Positions 29,303 through 40,415 of a DNA stretch of 64,000 bases are shown one piece after another (the stretch's first letter is position 1; each line of letters opens with the position of its first letter). This DNA comes from Sorex araneus. Lineage: Eukaryota; Chordata; Mammalia; Eulipotyphla; Soricidae. The stretch lies in contig NC_073302.1 of the NCBI RefSeq assembly GCF_027595985.1, positions 9,736,966-9,800,965 of the forward strand, in the 5' to 3' direction. The notes beneath the pieces were generated by a model. The model had not been told where the DNA came from, made no database searches, and saw only the letters and a program-made list of their open reading frames with translations. The translations under genes were made by a program, and so were the position numbers.

Positions 29303-30951
29303 GAACCCCCACAACTAAGACCTGTTAAATATGATCTTTGTGTTAAGAAGAAATGGAAAAAATGACTACTGATCAACAGCTAGATAGCTAGGTGATGTAA
29401 TGGCCTCAAGGTTCCCAGCTTGTTTATCCCAGATCCACCTTCCATGGTTATTTAGGAAATAGGCAAGACAGAAATTTTCAGTTCTTCCTTCTGCCCATAT
29501 ACATGATACCTAGATTGAGCATTGTTCCTACTTCCTTGCACTCTGGGGTGCAATAAAGTCTTTCACTTAAGAAACAAAGTCAAAAGAACTAAAGAGTAGA
29601 GCTAGATGGGAAGTGTTAGGGTTCTGGATCAGAGAGAACCCACAAAACAATAAGCTTTGCGGTATAAAGTTTATTCGTCACACGTCGAAGAAGCATTGAG
29701 TTCAGAAGCTGAAACAGCTGAGCAGGCTGAGAAAGCTGACCCATGTGGGCCATGCCCTCCAGTAGGAGAGAGACCCTTCCCCTTGTTTCCAGGGTCCTTT
29801 TGTGCTCTAAGAAGACAAGGGGGGTTCCTGATCATCTCATACAACATCCTGGTGACACTTTTCCTTACTCAGTTCTGTAATTATCTCCACTGACTTCATG
29901 CAGGGTAATTCTGCCTTTTCAGCTTATTCCCATAAAGAGTGTCTGGTCCAACTGATGGTTTGGCAGAGTGAGGCAGGCTCATCTGAGTGCCGGTTCGAGC
30001 TGCTTCTTTCTGAAATAGCTGTGCTGATGCTAAGAAAAGCTAAGTATTGCCAAGAGGGGAGTGGGTCTCCACGAGATACAATAGGAATCAGCAAAGGGCC
30101 AAGGGCCTGCTCTTCCAAAAAATGGTATAACCAAATATCCGTATCATATACCAACAACTCTGAAAATAAGAGATCCAAATTGCAAGGTACACACTTGAAA
30201 ATGTGCCATTCAAGGGGGCAGGCTGGAGGTGTGGGAGGGACATGGAGGGAAACCTGGGGAAAGGCAGAGACACTGGTGATGGGGTTAGGGCTGGAACATA
30301 ATATGTCTAAAACTCAACTACTAATAATTGTATATCATGGTGCTTTAACAAAAAATTTAAGAAATAAAATGTTTTTCCATCTAGTGCCCTAAACAGCAAG
30401 CCCGCCTTTGTCTTCTTTAGTGGTATCTCAATTGCAGGAGTTGATGGGAATGTATTTTACTATTTGTACCTCCAAATACTTCCTCCAAATAACATCCTCA
30501 AGAGTCACCAACGTGGCTTGGAAAGTCTACTCTGTTTCTTAGTTTTCTGGGTGTCAAAGGAGCCCAAAGGACCCAGCTTCAGCAGCTTAGGCTGCTCCCT
30601 ACACGCTTAGGTGGAGCTTCATACATGAGTGATTGTATCCCTGGACATGTCATACTTTAAAACACTAATATTCCACGACTAGCACAACACATATTATGAA
30701 GTTTAAAGTAACTTCTTTTTCATTCCTGCCAGTTATCATCTTTACCACTTTCCCACTCCTAAACTCAACAAGCTGAAATATGGCACCATGTACTTTAATC
30801 ATTGGTATGAAAATCCCCCAGTCTATGAAATCTGTCGGAGGAATGTCAGAGGAATATGACGTGAGAATCTCAACCACTCCGATATGTGGTTGAAGACAGT
30901 TTCATCAGAACACTCAGAATGCCAGAGATTCCATGTATATTTGAAAAACAT
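29303..30951. repeat. Unit II left arm with LTR-like segment and old L1 3' UTR
   Basis: Paralogous to 21270-22959 and 46240-47954. The LTR-like segment starts at 29614 (TGTTAGGGTTCTGG; complement of AATAAA at 29670-29675). The old L1 3' UTR (plus) is 30150-30370. A 164-codon plus-strand frame at 29898-30392 spans both repeats and is frameshifted in unit I, so it is not called as a gene. Confidence 0.75.
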
Positions 30952-31914
30952 TCATATTAAGTTATTGGAGCTACAAGACTTCATTCTGTTAACAAATAAT
31001 TTTAGGGCCTGTTTTATGTCTCTGTTTCTCAGGCTGTAGATGAAAGGGTTCAGCATGGGGGTGACTATCATATACATCACAGAAGCAGCTATGTCTTTAT
31101 TACTGGAGATGGATGGTGAGGAGAAAAAGTACACTTCTGCAATTGTACCATAGAATAAACACACAACAAGGAGATGGGAACCACAGGTAGAAAGGACTTT
31201 GAAGAATCTCTTAGCTGAAGGATCCTTCAGCACAGTGGCCCATATCCGAATATAAGAGCCCACAATAGTGACAAAAGGAAAGAAAGCAATTATTCCAGTC
31301 TCAATGTAGAGAACCCATTCATTGACTGAGATATCTGAACAGCTCATCTTCAAGAGAACTGGGAGTTCACAGAAGAAGTGGGGGATGGTAATGTCATCAC
31401 AAAAGGACACTCGAACCAAGAGGAGGGTGTGCAACAGAGAGCGGAGAGAACAGTAGATCCAGGATGCAGAAACTAATGAGACACATTTCTCTTGCCTCAT
31501 GATAGTGGCATAGTGGAGAGGCTGACAGATGGCCACATACCTGTCATAGGCCATCAATGTAAGAAGAAAGTTCTCGACACAACCAAACCATATGATTAAA
31601 TATATCTGTGACATGCAACCTGCATAGGGGATGGACTTGTGAATGCTCTGCATGTCCATCAACATTTTGGGCACAGTGACAGATGAGAAGGACACGTCAG
31701 TTAGAGCCAAGTGGCTGAGGAAGAAGTACATGGGGGTGTGGAGACGAGAGTCCATTCGAATGAGCAGGATGATGAGCAGGTTTCCCAGCACCGTGGCCAG
31801 GTACATGCTCAGGAATAAAATGAAGAACAAAGCCTGATGTTCTGGAGCTATCGGGAGTCCCAGAAGCAGAAATTCAGACACTGTGGTCCTATTACCTCTT
31901 TTCATGCTGCTCAT
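30952..31914 (-). CDS. Olfactory receptor B, family 1 (OR1J-like), 320 aa, intact
   Basis: A close paralogue of OR-A and OR-C with all OR hallmarks: NRT glycosylation site, GNLLI in TM1, HTPMYFFLSHLALTD, MAYDRYVAIC, KVLSTCGSHL, PMLNPFIYSLRN. It shares with OR-C, against OR-A, the sequences ENFLLTLMAYDRY, CQPLHY, EWVLYIETGIIAF and the C-terminus SSNNLI, so B and C are nearest relatives. Distinctive residues are LIIWFGCVENF in TM3 and VRVSFCDD in loop 2. A one-base deletion upstream of the ATG gives an in-frame stop that would cut off the upstream ATG used by the longer frames of A and C. This supports MSSMKRGN as the true start for all three. Confidence 0.94.
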   Translation of the reverse strand: MSSMKRGNRTTVSEFLLLGLPIAPEHQALFFILFLSMYLATVLGNLLIILLIRMDSRLHTPMYFFLSHLALTDVSFSSVTVPKMLMDMQSIHKSIPYAGCMSQIYLIIWFGCVENFLLTLMAYDRYVAICQPLHYATIMRQEKCVSLVSASWIYCSLRSLLHTLLLVRVSFCDDITIPHFFCELPVLLKMSCSDISVNEWVLYIETGIIAFFPFVTIVGSYIRIWATVLKDPSAKRFFKVLSTCGSHLLVVCLFYGTIAEVYFFSSPSISSNKDIAASVMYMIVTPMLNPFIYSLRNRDIKQALKLFVNRMKSCSSNNLI

Positions 31915-31950
31915 GTTTCTGCTGGGAATTAAATAGAGAGAAAAGTCTGA
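31915..31950 (-). promoter_or_regulatory. Predicted 3' splice acceptor before OR-B
   Basis: The minus strand reads CTTTTCTCTCTATTTAATTC then CCAG at 31925-31922, 7 bp before the ATG. The acceptor and tract are conserved with OR-A and OR-C although the sequence contains a frame-breaking deletion upstream, as expected of an intron. Confidence 0.65.
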
Positions 31951-32285
31951 AATTTTATAGCCATAAACTTATGATAATGCCATTTTTATATGAAAATGTT
32001 ACATTGAAACAAGTCTCCTGTCTATTTGTCAAACTGGAGGATGCATAAACCATTGTCTGTATCATTCAGATGCCTTTGATATATCACTTCACTATGACTA
32101 ACAGATTTCCTTCTTGAACAGGAGGAAAATTTTCTTTTTCTCAGAAAAAGAGCATCAAACTATATCTTTGTGTCTCAGTTACTACATAAAGCTCTCTAGG
32201 CAAAACACGGTCTTATAACACGGTTGAATGAGCGTATACCTTGTGTCATGCCTGTCAATCTTAGTAATTTACTATGATAACATAA

Positions 32286-32525
32286 AGGTGGTATAGAGCG
32301 ATAACACAGCGGGTATGGTGTTTGCCTTGCACGCAGCTGACCAGGGTTCGATTCTTCCATGCCTCTCGGAGTGCCCGGCATGCTACCGAGAGTATCTCCC
32401 CCCACAGAACATTCTATATTCCAAAAACAGTAACAAAATTTCTCACAACAGAGACGTACTGACGCCCACTCAAGCAAATCCATGAGCAACAGGATGGCAG
32501 GGACATGACAGTGACAACATAAAGA
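32286..32525 (+). mobile_element. tRNA-derived SINE upstream of OR-B
   Basis: The best-preserved of the three copies: AGAGCGATAACACAGCGGGTATGG (A-box), GGGTTCGATTCTTCC (B-box), CTACCGAGAGTATCTCC and a tail CAGGGACATGACAGTGACAAC. It is tRNA-like only in the head, so it is not a tRNA gene. Confidence 0.88.
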
Positions 32526-33785
32526 TATGGCCATCCAGAGAGGTAGCATGTGTATCATACTGATGTTCAATACCAGTACCTCAGATGGCTCTCTGAATAC
32601 TTCCAGGAGTAATCCCGGGCAGACCAGGATGTGTCACAAAGTAAAACAAAGCAAAATACCTGAACATCAGGAGATAACTTTCATCATTTTTCTTTAATAT
32701 AATGTGAAACTACATTGGGAGAGAATTACTACCCTGAAAATTGTTGGATCCTCCCTAGTCAGAGCTATCTAGGCAGTATTTTTTTTACCAATAGTTATTA
32801 TAAACATTAATAATAATGGCAGATATTGATCCTTTATAGACACTATGCACACACCATTCCAAGGGATTTATATCACTGTATCACTGTCATCCCTTGCTCA
32901 TTATTTGCTCGAGGAGGCAGCAGTAACGTTTCCATTGTGAGACTTGTTACTGTTTTGTGCATAGTTTATATCCAATTTTATTTATTAAATCCCAACAGAG
33001 CACAAAAAAGCAGCATTCAATCCATTTTCAAATCTGGGGACAATAGATATGTTATCTGAATGTGCAAAGTTACATCATTCATAAGTAAAATAGATGAAAA
33101 TACATTATTTAGGGATAATACATCTTCTAACCACTGTATATAATTCTCATAATTGTTTTTGTTATGGTAACCATATATGTTTTATAATATCACTTCACTT
33201 CTAAAGTTATGATATTTATAAATCATATAATCCCAGTGTTTTGAACATTTTAATTTTAAATAAATATGTATTTGGTGCTCTATGATATATAAGGCAACTT
33301 AAATGGTATATGTGACAGCGTTATTTCAAAGATATGAACAACCTGATAATTTTGACATAAGTGGAAAAAGCTTTGACCATAGCTCTCTTTTGGTAGACTC
33401 CAAACTCAATATTCCTTAGAAGCTCTAAGTTAGAGGTTAGAATTGCCAAAGACATATGCCAAGAATGAACAACACTGACCTTTGTATTCTGGTGTAGGAG
33501 AAGATAGACAAATCCACTAGGAACCATTATATTACTTAGGGACACTGACTATTTTTATATATGTCCACCTGGAATGACAATGACTTGAGCCTTCCATCAA
33601 GGCCAGGATGCTCATAGACATGTAATGTGTATGTCCTCCCTGGAAGAAACTAGAAGAAAATTAGTGGACCATTGTGGGAGATTCTATGCAGGCAAGAAGA
33701 CAGCTCAGTAAAGTGGGAAATTTCAGCCCATGTCCAAGATTTGAGAAAAGCCTGTATAGGAGTTTTTTTAAGTTCCTTAGCTTTT

Positions 33786-33952
33786 TTTTTTTTTTGGGTC
33801 ACACCCAGCGATACTCAGGGATTACTCCTGGCTTTGCATTCAGGAATTACTCCTGGCGGTGCTTGGGGGACCATATGGGATGCTGGGGATCGAACCAGGG
33901 TCGGCCATGTGCAAGGCAAATGCCCTACTCGCTGAGCTATCACTCCGGCCCC
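33786..33952 (-). mobile_element. Young SINE, private to unit II, with target-site duplication
   Basis: A 5' poly(T) run is followed by GGGTCACACCCAGCGATACTC and ends GCTGAGCTATCACTCCGGCC, i.e. a minus-strand SINE whose B-box complement is GATCGAACCAGGG. It is flanked by (A/T)TTCCTTAGCTTTT-type copies (33771-33785 and 33954-33968). Units I and III have the site once, uninterrupted (about 25783 and 50788), so the insertion postdates the duplication. This SINE is a different subfamily from the longer SINEs. Confidence 0.93.
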
Positions 33953-36283
33953 AAATTCCTTAGCTTTTTAACTTATGTTTACTCAGACATTGGATTAATA
34001 AGTATCTTGATGACAATAACACTTCAACTAGGAAGAGATAAAGGTTTAACATCATCTTCTTTGAGAACTTATTGTATGCCAGGCATGATGCTAAATTACT
34101 TGTGTACATTTTTGTTTTGAAGTTTTGATATTGTATTGTGATTGAATATTTGCCCTTTAAAACTGGAAATTATTTCAGATACAGATATGTAAGTCTCAGC
34201 CTTCAGATAATATCCTAACATTACCTATTATGGCACTGGCACAGTTGGCATTATGTGATACATTCCTAGAGGTGGAAACTCACATGAACTTATTTAATCA
34301 GTGCAGTAATGTAATCACTATTGGCAGTCCACTAGATATGCACTGGTGTGATAGGTGCTTCCTAGTCATTCACTTATACCACCGCTACTCTGACAAAGAC
34401 ATGAGCAAATACAAAGAGTATAATAAATAAAATCTCAATAAGTCAATATTCAAAATCTCACATCACTAAGAATTTTGAGACTTTTTCCCATGCTGGTTAT
34501 TGGCAAATTTATAAAACTGCCCTCTGTAGCCGGATACAAATATGTCTGATCAGACACTTCAGTCTCATATTTAAATATTAGATCTGCACACATAGGAAAA
34601 TCTGTAAGTAACTGAAGGAGAACAGAGCAGGTTTTAACCACGCATCCCAAATCACTCTCAGAATTGCTCTTCATGTACTTAATAGAAATTTATTTGGCTC
34701 CGTGTTTTCTGACCAATGAGAGGAAAGAATCCAATTATGAATATCATGCATCTTCCAAAGTCTCAACATCCATGTCTCTACTTATCTCCTTCAGTTTTTC
34801 TCCATTTTTCTTTCTATATGAGGAGATATATCACACATATCCAGCACAATTTTTGAAGAAACATACAAATATTCACATCACATCAATAGGAATCAACACA
34901 CAGACTCATATGAAAATCACATAGTTTTCTAAACACAGAGAGATATATCTTGCTGTCCTGGAATTTACACCTTACTCCTCACTCTGTCCTCAGACTCGTG
35001 GGTAGCTCAGGCACCTTCCCATCCATTTTCTGAGTCACAACCTTCTTTCATAGACATCAGAATATAAAGAGTAGAAAGAAGCATCCATGAGCCCCTCACC
35101 TCCTGAACTTTCTGTTCTGATAACCAGAACAATAAGAAGAGCACCATTTTGTAGATATTATAGAGAAGAGCAAGTAAATCTCCCTAAGCTCCTGGTTAAG
35201 AAAAGAAAGTAGAGTAATTGCCTCCAGTCCAATCAGACCTTGGGGAATAGCCCGTGCAGGGGCTGAAGGGACTGAGCTGCTTGGGCCACCTGAGAGAGTG
35301 TCCCAGGTATCAGGGAAATCTGGGCTGTTCCCTGCCTGCTCAATTCAGGCAGAAGCAGAATTCGCTGAGCTGCTCCAACAACAGCCAATTGGTAGGTCAG
35401 CCAATGCTGGATGTAGGATCCACCACTCATTCACTGTTGACGCTACCTAAGTAAAGTAACTTCCCTTAACCTTTGATCCAGCAGTTATAAAATTCAGAGA
35501 GTAAAAAGTAAATCATCATGAAGATTTCATTAAGTATCAATGAGGTCAATCATGCTTAAGGACTCAGATGCATAGCACATGCTCACTGTTGCTATCACTT
35601 TGTATATTCCAACAAAAGAATAATGCGTATAGAATCCTTGATATTGCTATACAATTGGAGTGACTGAATCACTCAGACATCTGGTTACTATCTTCCTCAG
35701 TTATAAACTCCTAATTCCTTAATAAAGATCTCAGTGTCCGTACAAATAGACATAGTTATGTGATACGAATATTCAGAAAATCAGTCATCTGTATCTAACA
35801 GGCTTCATCTAAACCTAACATATAGTGATACATATCCCACATGTTGGACGTCCGATTGGGCCATTTTCAGATTTACGGCAGAGAGACCATTTGCATATGA
35901 TTCTTGGACCCTCCCTCTCCAAAAAAAAAAAAAAATACTTCCCAATAGCACAGAGGATAAGCAACTTATTCTTCCCTCTCATACCTTATCACAGCTTAGT
36001 ACAATTCTGAAAAGTGAGTAGGGTTCAAATGAGGTCAGATTCTTTTAGTCTATACAAGTTTCTTTTAGTGTATCAAGTATCTCTGTCATCTCAATATTGA
36101 TACCTGCCAAAGGTGTCCCTTCTTTCACCAGCTTTTAATTGTTCAGCCAGGGAAAGAGAGAACTTATAAATAGTAAAGCCTTTTCTTAGTTCAAGCCTTT
36201 GACCCGCTTTATTTATGTAGACACAGGTAGCTTATTCAAATAGCCAAGTCTAGAAATGATAATCTAAAAATAATTTTAAAAGA

Positions 36284-38030
36284 CAAGTGAAAAAGTAATA
36301 GGAAAATAGGAATTCAAAAAAAATTGTTCAAGACAAAAAAAGATATCAAGGGCATACAGTAGGAAAGGAAGATGCAAATCATCACTATTTGCAGGGAATA
36401 CGACACTATACTTAGAAAACCCTAAAGACTCAACAAAAATGCTCCTAGAAACAATAGGTCCATATAGTAAAGTGGCAGGGTACAAAATCAACACCCCCAA
36501 ACCCCGGCTTTCTTATATACAAATAATGAAAGAGAAGTGACAGTTTAAAGATTTTGTCAAGATGGCCAAAAATACCGATTTTTTAAGTGCTCCTGGGGTA
36601 TCAACAGAAAGAACATATAAACATTAAAGGCTTAACAACCTCCTGTGAAGCATAATCATGAGCAAGTTCATGGAAGTTCTCAATATTCAATGAATGAGAA
36701 GATTTTCCATTATCTCAACGCTACACAAGTCAGAACTGTGGACATTTGAAGCTAAGGATCATTTCTATTATATCAGGAAAGGGGAGAATCGAAGTTAATA
36801 AAATGCAAGAGATCAGCAATCTGATGAGCTGATATTGGACAGAAACGTAGGACCAAGTGCATAAGGGAACTGAGCTAAAAGGACTTACAGGACATCAACT
36901 TTTATACTGCCAGTGGCTCATCTACTATTATTTATTTTGGGGGATAGATGCGCAAGTAGTGATACCTAGAAAATACTCCTGGGGTTAACTCCTGTAAGTT
37001 CCTGGAGGACTGTGCAGTGATAGAAAGTGTACACGAACCTCCTGAGTAGGAAACTTGTGTACCAGACTCTCAAGTCATCTCCTAGACAATTTTTGGATGG
37101 AAGTGCTCTTCTTTCTTGACTACTGCTAAAGACTTGTCAATTTTCTTGTCATTTCAAAGAACCATCTCTTGATAAACTTCCTGTATTTGGTTTTAAAAAA
37201 AATCTTTATTTTATAATGTTGAGTTTTGCTTTTATTTAAAGAAATTTTTAAAATGAAAAGCTAGGTCCTTTATTTATGCTTTTAGTTTCCATCTGAGGAA
37301 GGACCTCATACTTTCACATTTACTGCATCCCAAAAGTTTAGGACGGTCATTATGTTCATTTGCTTTGTCTCCAGATATTTATCTTTTTTCCTCTTTTTTA
37401 TTAATCCAGTTATTGCTCAGCACCATGTTGCTTAATCTCCATATATTTTTGATTTCGTTAAACATTTCTCTGATTAATTTCTAGTTTTGCACAATTTTTC
37501 TGAAATATTGATATAATTTTATTTTTCTTAAATTCATCGAAAGTTTTCTTGTCTCAACATAACATTTATTCTTCAGAATTTTCCAGGTTTACTAGAGAAA
37601 AATGTGTTTTCTCTTGCTTTAAGAACATGCAACACTATTTCAAAAGAGTATACATGTTTCCTTCTTTAATTTATATTCCAGTTTCTACTGGTAACATAAT
37701 AGCAGAATGGTTTATATTGTTTTTCTCTAAGATATGCATCCTGTTAACAGTAGTACTGTTACTGTCACTGTCATCCTGTTGCTCATCAGTTTATGCTAGT
37801 GGGCACCAGTAACATCTCCAGTGTGAGACTGGTTGTTACTGATTTTCGCATATCGAATTCACCACGGGTAGCTTGCCAGGCTCTGCCATGCAGGCAAATT
37901 GCTCTCGGTAGCTTGCCAGACTCTCCGAGGGGGGCGGAGGAATCGAACCCCAGTCTTCCACATGCAAGATAAACACCGTACCAGTTGTGTTATAGCTCCA
38001 ACCCATCAGTAGTACTAAGAATCCAAAATT
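36284..38030. repeat. Unit II right end with fossil L1 and SINE
   Basis: Paralogous to unit 0 (3620-4608 plus 11085-11840) and unit III. It holds the fossil L1 RT fragment at about 36300-36540, the empty site of L1-2 at about 37256, and the shared minus-strand SINE at 37760-38008. The paralogy ends near 38030 (AAGAATCCAAAATTTTAACA), the empty counterpart of the insertion at 11841. Confidence 0.8.
37760..38008 (-). mobile_element. tRNA-derived SINE, unit II copy
   Basis: Orthologue of 11580-11822. The tail complement CACTGTCACTGTCATCCTG is at the left and the head complement GTTATAGCTCCAACCC at the right; GGAATCGAACCCC is a well-preserved B-box complement. Confidence 0.85.
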
Positions 38031-38689
38031 TTAACACCCAAAAGTACAAAACTTATAGTGTTTGTGCCGTAGAAAATTAATTAGTTTTTTTGTTTCAATT
38101 TCTAAATTTGGAGAGCGTTTCCAAATTTGTGATTAGGAAGGGAGTCAAGGGTCCCTCCTGGCAAATCATAGCTAACCAGGGCTGTCAGTTCAATTCAAGG
38201 ACCCAAAGATGCTGGCCCTGTGGTGCTGGAGATTAGCCAGGACACTCCACTTGTGCTTAGATGCCTTCATTCCCACACTTGCAGTGTTCTGTGGCCTCAT
38301 GGCAGCTCCAGGGACGCTCAGGGAGCCACATGGAGTTAGGATTGAATTGGAGGCAGCAAGCTACAAGGCATAACCTTAAACCCATGGTTAAACATTTTCC
38401 ACCACAATCTCTTTTTGCCCAAGAAGCTAACAGGGACAGAAGTCCCAGGAACAACTTGGAATCCTTGTGCAATTGATTTGTAATTCAGTTTTTTGTCAAT
38501 TTGGACTCATAAATCTTTTACTGTTGCTTCTCCAAACATGTACACTCTGTTTGATACCCACAGCTTAAGGAACAGGGCTAGTCATTTGTGACATATTGTT
38601 TTCCACTCTTACTGTAACCTGATTACAATAGTGCTACATTTTTGGGGATTTGGGTTGCTGAGCCTTCAGTACAGACTTACTACCTTAAT

Positions 38690-39065
38690 AAGCAAGCTTT
38701 TCCAGAATTTGAAGAAACAGGAATCTTCCCTAATATTTTCTATAAGGTCTGAATTACCCTGATAAAAAGCAGACATATTGTTTTTGTGAGAATATGAAAA
38801 ATATTGTTTTTAAAAGATAGAAACTAATATTCCCAATGAACATAGATGAAAATACTAAACATTAAATAAAAATATTTTCTTTCACAAATAATTGAATACA
38901 TCAGAATCTTTATGTATTCTATGAAGGTAATGTTAATTCCCCTATTGACAAAATCAGACAATGATACTACTAAGATAGGAAATTAGAGGCCAATAGCCCC
39001 AAAGACCATATATGTAAAACTCTTCAACAAAATCTTAACAAACAGAATAGAGCAGTGAAATTCAT
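38690..39065 (+). pseudogene. Ancient L1 ORF2 fragment
   Basis: CTTTTCCAGAATTTGAAGAAACAGGAATC and later GGCCAATAGCCCCAAAGACC, then CTTCAACAAAATCTTAACAAA align with the L1-2 stretch from about 8265 to 8430. It is far more diverged than the other L1s and interrupted by A/T-rich sequence. Confidence 0.6.
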
Positions 39066-39364
39066 ATGAAACTATCGTGTTTTTTTAATGGACCAACCCC
39101 AGATGTACTTTGAGGCCTCAGCATTTCCAAAATTCTTGTTTTGGGTGGGTTAAGTGCTTGGGTCTAGCAATGCACACTCCACTGGGCTACCACGACCACC
39201 TACATGTAAGGAAATGAAGCTAGGATTAATTGAAATATTGTGCCAGATTTTTTCAAAACGGAAATCTGGTTAACATGACCAATTTTAAATGATAAAACTC
39301 ACTTGAGTTGTCTCATTCCTTTATTAAGGAGAAGAATCTGAAAAAATAATGGAATCCTATAGAG

Positions 39365-39515
39365 ATTATACACTGTGTAGGGTACTGATCTTGCATGTGA
39401 CCAATCCAAGTTCAACCCCTGGTACCTGATATGGTTCCCTGAACACTGCCAGGAGTGACCCCTGAGCTCAGAGCCAGGAGTAAGCCATGACCACCATCGG
39501 ATATGGCCTAAAAAT
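39365..39515 (+). mobile_element. tRNA-derived SINE (short type)
   Basis: ACACTGTGTAGGGTACTGATCTTGCATG, a degenerate B-box CAAGTTCAACCCC, and the body CCCTGAACACTGCCAGGAGTGACCCCTGAG...GCCAGGAGTAAGCC, the same family as the private SINE at 33786 read on the opposite strand. Confidence 0.75.
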
Positions 39516-40415
39516 CATTGAACTAAAACAGAAAATATATAAAATAAAATAAAAAGGAATGGATTTACTTAGAGCTATTGGGACTGGAGGAGCTGACGTA
39601 TTCACTGCTGCCAGTTGAAATCTTAACCACTTCATGCAGAGCCCAAATTTCTAGACCTGCTGAAATAAGGCATCATAGATGATAACCACTGGTAAGAAAT
39701 GAATATCTGTCACTGAACATCAGTCTGTGAAATGAAAGTTGATAATGTCACAGGAGAATTCTAACCTCATAGATGTGAGGAGATAGTTCCAATGGAATAC
39801 TCAAAGTTCTGGAATAATAGTTATCTTGTTCATTTAAATATACATTGATACTAGCTAACACATTCACATTAAGTGATTTGGCGTAAAGAACTTCATCTTG
39901 TTATGAAATAATTTATTTTATTTATTTATTTTTATTTTATTAGTGAATCGCTGTGAGACAAAGTTACAGGCTTACAGGTTTTCATGCTTATGTTTCAGTC
40001 ATAGAATGATCGAGTTCTGATCCCTCCACCAGTGCCCATTTTCCACCACCAATGGTCCCAGCATCCCTAACACCATCCCCACTTTGTCCCCTTCAACCCA
40101 CCTTGCCTTTGTGGCAGGGCATTCCCATTTGCTCAGTGTCTCTTTGGGCGTTGTGGTTTGCTACATAGGTATTAAGTAGGCATCTTGTTCAGTCTATAGT
40201 CCATTTTCAGCCTGTATCTCCCATCCCTAGTGGGCCCAAGTAGCACCCTTTGCTTGGTGATCCCTTCTCTATCAGAGCTGCTTCTTCACCTAGCACGTGA
40301 GGTCAGCTTCCAAGCTGTGGAGCACTCCTCTTGATACTTATATCTACTATTCTGGAAGTTAGTCTCCCATTCTGTTACTTTATATTCCACAAATGAGTGC
40401 AATCTTTCTATGTCT

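Larger units (their letters stand above)
31951..36283. repeat. Unit II right arm (5' side of OR-B)
   Basis: Paralogous to 23951-28084 and 48952-53120. It holds the shared SINE (32286-32525), a private SINE (33786-33952) and the conserved block 35160-35490. No conserved reading frame is seen. Confidence 0.75.
38031..39904. other. Non-duplicated spacer with ancient L1 and SINE remnants
   Basis: 38140-38480 looks like a decayed SINE-type sequence but is not firmly identified. 38690-39065 (plus) is an ancient L1 ORF2 fragment (ETGIFPN.FY, then a decayed NYRPISLMN region and IL..KILTNRI-like). 39365-39515 is a SINE. 39110-39220 and 39530-39900 show no gene. Confidence 0.55.

Noticed and set aside
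29898-30392. A 164-codon plus-strand frame, with partial counterparts at 21864 and 46886
   Set aside because: It spans an LTR-like segment and an L1 3' UTR, is frameshifted in unit I, and competes with equally long frames on the other strand. No domain is recognisable.
32286-32360. Possible tRNA gene
   Set aside because: It has A- and B-box-like sequence, but no cloverleaf beyond the head, and it continues into a SINE body shared with dispersed copies.
38140-38480. A possible gene or clear SINE in the spacer right of unit II
   Set aside because: Some SINE-like phrasing but no intact A/B boxes. The 71-codon frames on both strands are mirror images with no motif.
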